Part shown: positions 7,206 to 14,152 of the stretch, piece after piece
Numbering within the stretch: position 1 is the first letter of the stretch
How the letters are laid out: every line of letters begins with the position of its first letter
From: Clostridium sp. AM34-11AC
GTDB lineage: Bacteria; Bacillota; Clostridia; Lachnospirales; Lachnospiraceae
DNA: 44,189 nt
NCBI RefSeq assembly: GCF_003435375.1
Contig: NZ_QWGL01000026.1
Coordinates: 1-44,189 of the forward strand
Direction: 5' to 3'
Notes under the pieces: model-generated
What the model was told of the DNA's origin: nothing
The model's input: the letters and a program-made list of their open reading frames with translations, nothing else
The model's database searches: none
Made by a program: the position numbers and the translations under genes

Positions 7206-7237
7206 AAAGACTCAAGTCGAAAGACTTGAGTCTTTTT
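7206..7237 (+). terminator. Terminator of tRNA-Leu(AAG) copy 1
   Basis: AAAGACTCAAGTC, GAAA loop, GACTTGAGTCTTTTT. Confidence 0.85.
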
Positions 7238-7646
7238 GCGTTATAGAGAAAATAGCGATAGATGTGGAGAGCCTGGTGATTGAGGTGATGGTACTGGAAT
7301 TGTCAAATTAATGTATGAATGCGTATTTTGAGGAAAATGCCACGCAAAGTGTAACATGGAGAGAAGGAAGCGCGGTTGCGATGAGCACCAGAGGGAAGCG
7401 CTATATCCGGCATTTGTGGGAAGAGCAGGAGAAAAGGCGATGGAAATTTAAGATAGATGATATTTCTGAAGGATGACTGCAGAAGATGTTTTGTGAGATA
7501 TAGCCGTAGAGATCATTGCATGATATCTTTGGGATGGGTCTTACTGTGGAGATGATCTCTTTAGCGGATTTCGGTTATGCCATGGGATAGAATATAGTAC
7601 AAATTGAGTAAAAAAAATATGTTATTAAAAAAATAAAAAAAGTTTA
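7238..7646 (+). other. Spacer of the 609-bp unit (repeated at 7847-8255)
   Basis: About 400 bases lie between one tRNA terminator and the next tRNA promoter. The only short frame with an ATG worth naming is 7381-7476 (31 aa, MSTRGKRYIRHL start), which has a poor ribosome site. The fragment looks like decayed coding sequence. No gene is called. Confidence 0.5.
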
Positions 7647-7655
7647 AAAAAGTAC

Positions 7656-7684
7656 TTGCCAAACAGAAAGAACTATGATATATT
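7656..7684 (+). promoter_or_regulatory. Promoter of tRNA-Leu(AAG) copy 2
   Basis: TTGCCA, 17-nt spacer, TATATT; same position relative to the tRNA as in copy 1. Confidence 0.68.
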
Positions 7685-7728
7685 AATATGCGTCGGTGAG
7701 AGATACAAAATCTTGAAACACCCGATAC

Positions 7729-7812
7729 GCGGAAGTGTCGGAACTGGCAGACGAGCAAGACTAAGGATCTTGTGGTGGTTACATCGTGTGGGTTCAAGTC
7801 CCATCTTCCGCA
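7729..7812 (+). tRNA. tRNA-Leu (anticodon AAG), copy 2
   Basis: Identical in sequence to copy 1 over the 84-nt tRNA, exactly 609 bp downstream. Confidence 0.95.
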
Positions 7813-7814
7813 CG

Positions 7815-7846
7815 AAAGACTCAAGTCGAAAGACTTGAGTCTTTTT
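7815..7846 (+). terminator. Terminator of tRNA-Leu(AAG) copy 2
   Basis: Same hairpin and T-tract as copy 1. Confidence 0.85.
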
Positions 7847-8264
7847 GCGTTATAGAGAAAATAGCGATAGATGTGGAGAGCCTGGTGATTGAGGTGATGG
7901 TACTGGAATTGTCAAATTAATGTATGAATGCGTATTTTGAGGAAAATGCCACGCAAAGTGTAACATGGAGAGAAGGAAGCGCGGTTGCGATGAGCACCAG
8001 AGGGAAGCGCTATATCCGGCATTTGTGGGAAGAGCAGGAGAAAAGGCGATGGAAATTTAAGATAGATGATATTTCTGAAGGATGACTGCAGAAGATGTTT
8101 TGTGAGATATAGCCGTAGAGATCATTGCATGATATCTTTGGGATGGGTCTTACTGTGGAGATGATCTCTTTAGCGGATTTCGGTTATGCCATGGGATAGA
8201 ATATAGTACAAATTGAGTAAAAAAAATATGTTATTAAAAAAATAAAAAAAGTTTAAAAAAGTAC

Positions 8265-8293
8265 TTGCCAAACAGAAAGAACTATGATATATT
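8265..8293 (+). promoter_or_regulatory. Promoter of tRNA-Leu(AAG) copy 3
   Basis: TTGCCA, 17-nt spacer, TATATT; identical to copy 2. Confidence 0.68.
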
Positions 8294-8337
8294 AATATGC
8301 GTCGGTGAGAGATACAAAATCTTGAAACACCCGATAC

Positions 8338-8421
8338 GCGGAAGTGTCGGAACTGGCAGACGAGCAAGACTAAGGATCTTGTGGTGGTTACATCGTGTGG
8401 GTTCAAGTCCCATCTTCCGCA
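8338..8421 (+). tRNA. tRNA-Leu (anticodon AAG), copy 3
   Basis: Identical to copies 1 and 2 over the tRNA, 609 bp after copy 2. Confidence 0.95.
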
Positions 8422-8423
8422 CG

Positions 8424-8455
8424 AAAGACTCAAGTCGAGAGACTTGAGTCTTTTT
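8424..8455 (+). terminator. Terminator of tRNA-Leu(AAG) copy 3
   Basis: Same stem as the other copies with loop GAGA in place of GAAA; the T-tract is intact. The tandem homology ends a few bases later. Confidence 0.85.
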
Positions 8456-8530
8456 GCGTTATAAAAGCTACTTTTTTTCAGGGGTTATGACAAAAGAGTA
8501 AGGGACCAATCGTTAAATAGGTGTGTGAAT

Positions 8531-8701
8531 ATGTTTTGCACAGAAAATTTCAACACGCCGCTGTCAGACAGAGAGCGGAAGAGTGCACTGGAGACATGGA
8601 TCGAGCTGATACAGCCGGGGGAGACCATGAAATCGGTAGGCTGCGAATGGACCGATGATGGAAAAATATCAGCCGAGAGGGAAGGAGAGAGGCTGGTATG
8701 A
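8531..8701 (+). CDS. Possible small or remnant ORF (56 aa)
   Basis: A 56-codon frame starting MFCTENFNTPLSDRERK and ending at TGA 8699-8701. There is no convincing ribosome site and no recognised family. The tryptophan-rich middle (LETWIELIQPGETMKSVGC) reads like real protein, so it may be a fragment of a decayed gene. The remaining bases from 8702 to 9037 hold a terminator (8813-8850) but no other gene. Confidence 0.25.
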   Translation: MFCTENFNTPLSDRERKSALETWIELIQPGETMKSVGCEWTDDGKISAEREGERLV

Positions 8702-8812
8702 GGATCAGGGAGAAGAATACCTCTTCATCAAAGCCCCGGCAGTGAGTTGCGGAGAGTCCGAGAGGAAGAGGGAGAAAAACTCTGTAAACAGGTCCGACTG
8801 TGATCATTAAGG

Positions 8813-8850
8813 GCGATGAGCTTATGAATCAGGCTTGTCGCTTTTTGTTT
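8813..8850 (+). terminator. Rho-independent terminator
   Basis: GCGATGAGC pairs with GCTTGTCGC (two G-U pairs), followed by TTTTTGTTT. It separates the tRNA region from the aminotransferase gene. Confidence 0.7.
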
Positions 8851-9037
8851 TGACAATACAAATGATCCGGGGGAAGTTTTATAGAAATGTAAAGAAAAAT
8901 CAATAGGTCTGTCATGAAAGTTATGATAAGATATTAGAACAGAGGGACGATTCGGAACGTAATACTGAGATGTGCGCGCGGAAGGATCGGAATACCGGAA
9001 AGACATCATACATGACAATAGAAGAGAGGTTTTACAT

Positions 9038-10225
9038 ATGCCGGAATTAAGCAGAAGAGTACAGACATTTACAGACTCCGTCATCCGCAGGATGACAAGG
9101 ATCAACAATATGACACCGGGAAGCATTAACTTAAGTCAGGGATTCCCGGATTTTGATCCGCCGCAGGAGATCCTGGACGCGTTAAAGGAAGCGGCGGAGC
9201 ATGGTCCACACCAGTATTCCATCACCTTTGGGGCGAAGAATTTCCGGGACGCGCTGGCAGAAATGTATACAAAGAAATTTGCCCGTGAGATCGATCCGGA
9301 AAAGGAGATCGTTGTGACCTGCGGGGGAACGGAAGCGATGATGGCGGCGATGATGACCGTGTGCAATCCGGGAGATAAGGTCGCGGTGTTCAGCCCGTTC
9401 TATGAGAACTATGGGGCGGACGCGATCCTCTCCGGGGCAGATCCGGTCTATGTGCCGCTTGTGCCGCCGGATTTCCATTATGACAGCGAAGCTCTGGAAC
9501 GGGCGTTTCAGGCCGGTGCGAAGGCACTGATCCTCTGTAATCCGTCGAATCCCTGTGGAAAAGTATTTACGATGGAAGAGATGGAGGAGATCGCGGAGCT
9601 CGCAAAGCGGTATGACGCCTTTGTGATCACGGACGAGGTGTACGAGTACATTATCTACGGTGAGAACCGCCATATCTCCATGGCTGCTTTGCCCGGAATG
9701 TATGAGCGGACGATCACCTGCAGCTCCCTCTCAAAGACATACTCCATGACCGGATGGAGACTCGGCTATCTGATCGGACCGGAACATGTGATCGAGGCGG
9801 CGAAGAAGGTCCATGATTTCCTGACCGTAGGCGCTGCGGCACCGCTTCAGGAAGCGGCAGTCACTGGTCTGAAATTTGGACCAGCGTACTATCAATGGTT
9901 AAAGGATCTCTACACAGAAAAGAGAGATTATCTCTGTGGAAGGTTGGAGCAGATGGGACTTTCCCACACGACACCTCAGGGCAGCTATTTTGTTCTCGTT
10001 GATATCTCGGGATTTCTTGAGAAGCCGGAGTTTACCGGCTGGACAGATTTGGAATTCTGTGAATGGATGATAAAGAATTACGGTGTGGCAGCTGTGCCGG
10101 GTTCCAGCTTCTTTAAGGAGCCGGTAAACAATTACATCCGTCTGCATTTTTCCAGAGGGAAAGAGACGCTTGAGGCGGCTGCTGACCGTCTGGAAAAGAT
10201 GGCAAAAGATTACGGATTTTGTTAG
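9038..10225 (+). CDS. PLP-dependent aminotransferase, class I/II
   Basis: A 395-residue fold-type I aminotransferase. The PLP lysine is K233 in SSLSKTYSMTGWRLGY. Other family marks are the substrate loop (LSQGFPDFDPP, residues about 30-40), the PLP phosphate region (CGGTEAMMA), the NPSNPCGKVF motif and the C-terminal arginine in NYIRLHFSRG. It transfers an amino group between an amino acid and a 2-oxo acid; aspartate, aromatic and kynurenine-type substrates all occur among relatives, so specificity is open. The start at 9038 follows AGAGAGG by 8 nt; the frame from 8972 has none. It converges with the small gene on the other strand, overlapping it by 4 nt. Confidence 0.92.
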   Translation: MPELSRRVQTFTDSVIRRMTRINNMTPGSINLSQGFPDFDPPQEILDALKEAAEHGPHQYSITFGAKNFRDALAEMYTKKFAREIDPEKEIVVTCGGTEAMMAAMMTVCNPGDKVAVFSPFYENYGADAILSGADPVYVPLVPPDFHYDSEALERAFQAGAKALILCNPSNPCGKVFTMEEMEEIAELAKRYDAFVITDEVYEYIIYGENRHISMAALPGMYERTITCSSLSKTYSMTGWRLGYLIGPEHVIEAAKKVHDFLTVGAAAPLQEAAVTGLKFGPAYYQWLKDLYTEKRDYLCGRLEQMGLSHTTPQGSYFVLVDISGFLEKPEFTGWTDLEFCEWMIKNYGVAAVPGSSFFKEPVNNYIRLHFSRGKETLEAAADRLEKMAKDYGFC

Positions 10226-10419
10226 TTATCCCTTTTGTTTCTGTTTCGGACGTACTTTAAGATCAGCGCGTAGCCGTAGAGCATCACCGGGATGACGATG
10301 ACGCAGAACAGGAGCGCCAGGATGACATTCTCCGGGCCACCGGTGAAGGTCAGGACGATGAGGGCGAGGAAGACCGCGGCGATGATGAGGATCCCGGCCC
10401 AGGCGAAAAATCGTTTCAT
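10222..10419 (-). CDS. Small membrane protein (65 aa)
   Basis: A 65-residue protein with two hydrophobic helices (about residues 5-26 and 31-54) and a basic C-terminal tail (KYVRNRNKRDN), implying both ends in the cytoplasm. AAAGGA lies about 9 nt before the ATG. The stop overlaps the convergent aminotransferase gene by 4 nt. Function unknown. Confidence 0.7.
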   Translation of the reverse strand: MKRFFAWAGILIIAAVFLALIVLTFTGGPENVILALLFCVIVIPVMLYGYALILKYVRNRNKRDN

Positions 10420-10560
10420 ATATTTAGGTTCCTTTCATGTACATACTTTGAGTTCCTGTTTAGTATAAGGTATTTTAAAGCGGGATTCAAGATAATGAGG
10501 CATAAAGAATGTAATTCCGGTTCCGGAAGGAAGATTTTTGAACAGAATATATTGTAACCA

Positions 10561-10686
10561 TTCAGCAGGTCTGCGCACTTGCTGCGCTGATCGTAAGAAA
10601 ACATAGGCCGGAAGACAAAAATCCCATCAGCAAAGCTGATCTGGAATGGATTTTTGCGCGTAACTATGAAGGTACTGAATAGTTAC
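10561..10686 (+). repeat. Structured intergenic repeat, full copy 2
   Basis: A 126-bp element aligning along its length with 13990-14115 and, in its 3' half, with 4295-4368. It folds as CAAAAATCC...GGATTTTTG, with the inner hairpin ATCAGC aaa GCTGAT, then the perfect palindrome GTAACTAT (11-nt loop) ATAGTTAC. It ends 34 nt before the start of the next gene. Confidence 0.8.
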
Positions 10687-10720
10687 CAGCATTTGATAAA
10701 AACGGAAAGGAGGAGTGACC

Positions 10721-11779
10721 ATGAAGAAAAAACGAACACTTATCCTGATCGGCGCTGTCGGCATCCTGCTTGCTGTGCAGACTATAACATCTTTCGCTGC
10801 GGATGGAAAATGGACGCTCACGGATGCCGGTTACACCTTCACATACTCGGATGGGCGCAAAGCCCGGGGTACCTGGGAGGATATCGACGGCGAGTGGTAC
10901 CATTTTGACAGAAACGGGATCATGGAGACCGGATGGAAGACGGTGGGAAACATCCGTTACCATTTCAACCAGGACGGTTCCCTCTCGGAGGGCTGGCAGT
11001 ACGACGGTCCGGGCGGCGGAAACTGGTACTACTATGATTCCGCGGGGAACGCGAAGATCCAGTGGTTTCAGGATAAGGGAAACTGGTACTGGTTTGACTC
11101 GGACGGAAAGATGAACAAGGAAGCTGTCCGCACAATAAAAGGAAAGACATACGCGTTCCGCCCGGATGGAAGCATGCGGGTAAATGAGTACGCGGGCTTT
11201 TCCTACACCGACTACGACGGACAGCCGGATCCGGCGGGGGATATTCTGGCGGTCAACGCGGATGGAACGGCGAAGACGGTGAGCGAGGCCGAGAAAAATG
11301 AGATCGCCGTGTATATCAACGCCTTCCCGGATGGTTGGAGAAAGAAGTTCCGGGATGACGGATGGAGGTTTGTGTACTGTCCGTCGGGCGGGGCATATAG
11401 AACCTTCAAAGATAAGAGGGGAAACGTACTCTATTCCTGCAATTATTCTCTGGATGAGGAGAAGAAAGAACTCCGGTTTTCGAAAACGGATGCCGTGAAG
11501 GGCGGATTCGGGGCGTATGTCTATGAAAATTCCGGGGATGAGATGAAGAAAGACCAGTTCCCAAAGGCGGCGAGGTACCGGTTTGCGGAGATCGCCCAGG
11601 CGACGGGCCTGCCGGAAGGCGCGAAGAGAGAGTATGACGTGATCTTTGGAGCGCTGTTTCATATATATCAGGACCCGGATGTCTGGAACGCGCTGAAAGC
11701 AAAAGCTTCAGATATTACTTGGACTATCGAGCGGATCGCGGATAACCGGTCGGCGGATGGACGTCTGGACTTAGAGTAG
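10721..11779 (+). CDS. Secreted protein with cell-wall-binding repeats
   Basis: A 352-residue exported protein. The signal peptide covers about residues 1-26 (basic KKKR, hydrophobic core, cut near SFAA). Next come about five choline/cell-wall-binding repeats (residues about 40-150), recognisable as GEWYHFDRNGIMETGW, GNWYYYDSAGNAKIQW and GNWYWFDSDGKM. They should anchor the protein to the wall. The C-terminal 180 residues form a separate domain that I do not recognise; its end (RFAEIAQ to YQDPDVWNALK) is faintly like the tail of some secreted metallopeptidase domains, but no HExxH is present. The start at 10721 follows AAAGGAGG; an in-frame GTG at 10715 is less well spaced. Confidence 0.85.
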   Translation: MKKKRTLILIGAVGILLAVQTITSFAADGKWTLTDAGYTFTYSDGRKARGTWEDIDGEWYHFDRNGIMETGWKTVGNIRYHFNQDGSLSEGWQYDGPGGGNWYYYDSAGNAKIQWFQDKGNWYWFDSDGKMNKEAVRTIKGKTYAFRPDGSMRVNEYAGFSYTDYDGQPDPAGDILAVNADGTAKTVSEAEKNEIAVYINAFPDGWRKKFRDDGWRFVYCPSGGAYRTFKDKRGNVLYSCNYSLDEEKKELRFSKTDAVKGGFGAYVYENSGDEMKKDQFPKAARYRFAEIAQATGLPEGAKREYDVIFGALFHIYQDPDVWNALKAKASDITWTIERIADNRSADGRLDLE

Positions 11780-11861
11780 GAAAATATAATACTTTGAGGC
11801 GAAACTGCAAAGCAGGCAAAAATGAAAGTAGAACATACGTACGAATAAACTTTGGTTTCAC

Positions 11862-11890
11862 TTGACGAACACCACACAATCTGTTACTAT
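11862..11890 (+). promoter_or_regulatory. Promoter of gntR-mcsA-mcsB-clpC
   Basis: TTGACG (11862-11867), 17-nt spacer, TACTAT (11885-11890), 87 nt upstream of the GntR gene. No CtsR-type direct heptad repeat (GGTCAAA) is visible around it. Confidence 0.75.
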
Positions 11891-11901
11891 ACACATATAA
11901 C
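11883..11901 (+). promoter_or_regulatory. Candidate GntR operator over the -10 box
   Basis: An imperfect palindrome with GTTA and TAAC as outer arms and TAT/ATA inside, overlapping the -10 hexamer. YtrA-type GntR proteins bind AT-rich palindromes with GT...AC ends, so autoregulation is plausible. This is inference from position and pattern. Confidence 0.4.
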
Positions 11902-11977
11902 AAATGGAATACTATGATACCGGAAACGCATAAACGGTCCCGGCATCAAAAATATTAAGAAAAAAGATGGTGATCAA

Positions 11978-12355
11978 ATGGTACTGAAGATCGATTTTGA
12001 CAGTGAAGAAGCACTCTATACCCAGCTCTGCAACCAGATCATCTGCGGCATCGCAATGGATGTGCTTCACGATGGGGATAGTCTCCCGTCGGTGAGACAG
12101 CTTGCAGATGAGATCGGAATTAACATGCATACAGTCAACAAGGCATATGCTGTATTGAAACAGGAAGGATTTCTGCGCCTGGACCGCAGACGCGGGGCCG
12201 TGATCGCCCTGGATATGGATAAACTGCGGACGATGGAAGAGATGAAGAACGACCTCGCGCTGATCGTTGCCCGGGGAATCTGTAAAAATGTCGGCAGAGA
12301 TGAGATCCACAGCCTTGTAGACCAGATCTATGATGAGTTTGGCGGACAGGCGTAA
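11978..12355 (+). CDS. GntR-family (YtrA-type) transcriptional regulator
   Basis: A 125-residue regulator made of one winged helix-turn-helix (residues about 10-75; LPSVRQLADEIGINMHTVNKAY is followed by LKQEGFLRLDRRRGAVI) and a short helical tail. The tail is too short for a FadR or HutC ligand domain, which fits the YtrA type. It lies 12 nt before mcsA with a promoter immediately upstream, so it heads the mcsA-mcsB-clpC operon. In Bacillus that place is held by CtsR, which has no sequence resemblance to this protein. It is the obvious candidate regulator of the operon. GATCAAATGG-type spacing to the start is weak, but the ATG is the first in the frame. Confidence 0.92.
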   Translation: MVLKIDFDSEEALYTQLCNQIICGIAMDVLHDGDSLPSVRQLADEIGINMHTVNKAYAVLKQEGFLRLDRRRGAVIALDMDKLRTMEEMKNDLALIVARGICKNVGRDEIHSLVDQIYDEFGGQA

Positions 12356-12367
12356 AGGAGGGGCAGT

Positions 12368-12943
12368 ATGCTTTGTGAACATTGCAAAAAGCGGGAAGCA
12401 ACCGTAAAATATGTGGAAGTGATCAACGGCGTGAAGACAGAGCACAACCTCTGTACCCAGTGTGCCGCCCATGCGGACCTTGGACAGTTCTCAGCTCTCT
12501 TTGAGGGAGAATTCCCGTTAGGAAAACTTCTCTCCGGACTTCTTGGAACCCAGGAGACGGAGGAAGAAGATGAAAAGTACTCCGGCGTCGTGTGCCCGAC
12601 CTGCGGAACGACTTATGAGGAATTTGTAAAGGACAGCCGGTTCGGATGCCCGGACTGCTACAGCGTGTTTGATCCTCTGATCAGCGACAATATCCGTCAT
12701 CTTCAGGGCAGCGAAAAGCACGTCGGAAAGCGTCCGGCGGGATACTGGTCCGAGATGGAAGAAATGAACGGGACGGGAACTACTGGAGAGGATCCGGTGA
12801 ATATTCCGGAACTCTCAAAGGAAGAGAAGATCCGCCTGATGGAGACGAGATTAAAAGACGCGGTGCGCCGGGAAGAGTACGAGGAGGCCGCGAAGCTCCG
12901 GGATGAGATCCGGGTGTTGAAAGAGGAGAGACAGAATGGATAA
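12368..12943 (+). CDS. mcsA: McsA, zinc-binding activator of McsB
   Basis: McsA binds and activates the arginine kinase McsB and links it to ClpC-dependent proteolysis. The 191-residue protein has four CxxC motifs: CEHC and CTQC in the N-terminal zinc site, CPTC and CPDC in the second. A C-terminal UVR motif follows (RLKDAVRREEYEEAAKLRDEI), the ClpC/McsB interaction element. Length is close to the family (about 180). AAAGGAGG precedes ATG by 7 nt. It overlaps the mcsB start by 8 nt, so the two are translationally coupled. Confidence 0.95.
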   Translation: MLCEHCKKREATVKYVEVINGVKTEHNLCTQCAAHADLGQFSALFEGEFPLGKLLSGLLGTQETEEEDEKYSGVVCPTCGTTYEEFVKDSRFGCPDCYSVFDPLISDNIRHLQGSEKHVGKRPAGYWSEMEEMNGTGTTGEDPVNIPELSKEEKIRLMETRLKDAVRREEYEEAAKLRDEIRVLKEERQNG

Positions 12944-13982
12944 ATGGTATGAAGTACCGGGAAAAGCAGGTACAAATGTGATCTACAGCCGTGTCCGTCT
13001 GGTTCGAAATCTGAAAGAGTATCCGTTTCCTGGCCGCCTCACCAAGGAGCAGAGCGCGGAGCTTTCGGAGAAGCTTCTCGGCGGACTCACCGGCATCGCG
13101 TCCATGGACCGGATGCAGTATCGGTTTACACACTTAGAGCGGATGGGCGACCTGGAAAAAACAGCGCTTTTAGAGCGCCGGGCGATCAACCGCAGTGTAA
13201 TAAAGAAGAAAGACCCGACGGGAATGATCCTGTCGGAGGACGAATCAACGGCGATCCTCCTAAATGGGGATGATCATGTGCGAATCCAGACGCTGCAGAC
13301 GGGGCTGACCCTGGAGCAGCTTTACGAGAGAGCAGATAAGATCGATGACTATATCAGCGAGCGTTTTGATTACGCCTTCGATGAAAAATACGGCTACCTG
13401 ACCTCGTTCCCCACAAACGTGGGCACAGGACTTCGGGCAGCGGTGGTCCTGCACCTGCCGATGCTGTCCAAGAATAAAAATTTCAACAGTCTCGTTGCGG
13501 ATATGGGCCGGTTCGGGACCCAGGTCCGGGGCGTGTACGGTGAGGGCGCGGAGAACTTCGGCTCCCTGTACCAGATCTCAAACCAGAAAACCTTAGGACA
13601 GACGGAGCGGGAGATCATCGATATCGTCAGGAAGGCAGCCCTGGAGCTGGATGTCCAGGAACGGCGGGTACGCCGGGAATACCGTCAGAGAAAGCCGGTG
13701 CAGGCGGCCGATGAATGCTATAAATCCTACGGCGTCTTAAAGTACGCGAGACGGCTGACGAGAAAAGACGGAATGGAATTCCTGTCCCAGATCATGACAG
13801 GAATCACGGATGGGATCTTAAAAGTGAAGGAACCGTACTCTGTATACGGTCTGATGCTGGGGATCCAGCCTGCGAACCTTTTGAGTCTGGCGGACCGCCC
13901 GCTTGACAAGGATGAGCTGGATGCCGCCCGGGCAGAGTTCCTGAGAAGGCGGCTGCCGGAGATCATAGAGATAGAAAATTAG
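12936..13982 (+). CDS. mcsB: McsB-like protein arginine kinase, altered active site
   Basis: McsB phosphorylates arginines on proteins, marking them for ClpCP. The 348-residue protein has the phosphagen-kinase fold: ATP-binding arginines in YSRVRLVRN, then ILLNGDDHVRIQ, YLTSFPTNVGTGLRA and RGVYGEGAENFG, and a C-terminal helix (LDAARAEFLRRRLP) where the family has its phosphoarginine pocket. Two positions differ from what I know of the family. The NEEDH motif, with the catalytic glutamates, reads NGDDH. The cysteine of the TSCPTN loop, whose loss in Bacillus McsB impairs activity, is phenylalanine. The bases are unambiguous (AATGGGGATGATCAT; TCGTTCCCC). The protein may be less active or changed in mechanism. 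Start ATG follows GAGAGACAGA within mcsA. Confidence 0.92.
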   Translation: MDKWYEVPGKAGTNVIYSRVRLVRNLKEYPFPGRLTKEQSAELSEKLLGGLTGIASMDRMQYRFTHLERMGDLEKTALLERRAINRSVIKKKDPTGMILSEDESTAILLNGDDHVRIQTLQTGLTLEQLYERADKIDDYISERFDYAFDEKYGYLTSFPTNVGTGLRAAVVLHLPMLSKNKNFNSLVADMGRFGTQVRGVYGEGAENFGSLYQISNQKTLGQTEREIIDIVRKAALELDVQERRVRREYRQRKPVQAADECYKSYGVLKYARRLTRKDGMEFLSQIMTGITDGILKVKEPYSVYGLMLGIQPANLLSLADRPLDKDELDAARAEFLRRRLPEIIEIEN

Positions 13983-13989
13983 TTGACTG

Positions 13990-14115
13990 TTCGGCAGATC
14001 TGCGCTTTTGCTGCACCGACCGAAAGAAAACATAGGCAGGAAGGCATAATTTTAATCGGCGCAGTTGATTTGGAATGGAGTTATGTTCGTAACTATGAAT
14101 GGATTGAATGGTTGC
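13990..14115 (+). repeat. Structured intergenic repeat, full copy 3
   Basis: This diverged copy of the element at 10561-10686 lies between mcsB and clpC. The closing stem is CATAA / TTATG where copy 2 has AAAAATCC / GGATTTTT, so both sides changed together. The second palindrome is GTAACTAT / ATGGTTGC (G-U pairs). It lies within the operon, so it will be in the mRNA ahead of clpC. Confidence 0.75.
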
Positions 14116-14152
14116 GCAGTTGACGGAAAAGTTCAGGAGGAAATTAGAACAG

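Larger units (their letters stand above)
7037..8463 (+). repeat. Tandem array of a 609-bp tRNA-Leu(AAG) unit
   Basis: Two full 609-bp units (about 7037-7645 and 7646-8254) and a partial third (about 8255-8463), each beginning with promoter, tRNA-Leu(AAG) and terminator. Units 1 and 2 appear identical except for two bases near the promoter (7051 region and the base before TATATT). Unit 3 differs by one base in the terminator loop and ends just after it, where the sequence changes completely. The near identity of the non-coding spacers shows recent duplication, or possibly an assembly artefact. Confidence 0.92.

Noticed and set aside
7009..7215. Minus-strand frames over the tRNA-Leu(AAG) genes (also 7561-7824 and 8170-8433)
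   Set aside because: They are antisense to tRNA genes, a well-known kind of false ORF, and repeat only because the tRNA unit repeats.
6978..7229. Plus-strand frames across the tRNA-Leu(AAG) units (also 7656-7838 and 8265-8447)
   Set aside because: They read straight through the tRNA and its terminator and have no ribosome site.
10664..11662. Minus-strand frame of 332 codons
   Set aside because: It is the shadow of the wall-binding protein gene, which has a signal peptide, repeats and ribosome site on the plus strand.
11912..12472. Minus-strand frame of 186 codons
   Set aside because: Antisense to the GntR and mcsA genes, both clear families on the plus strand.
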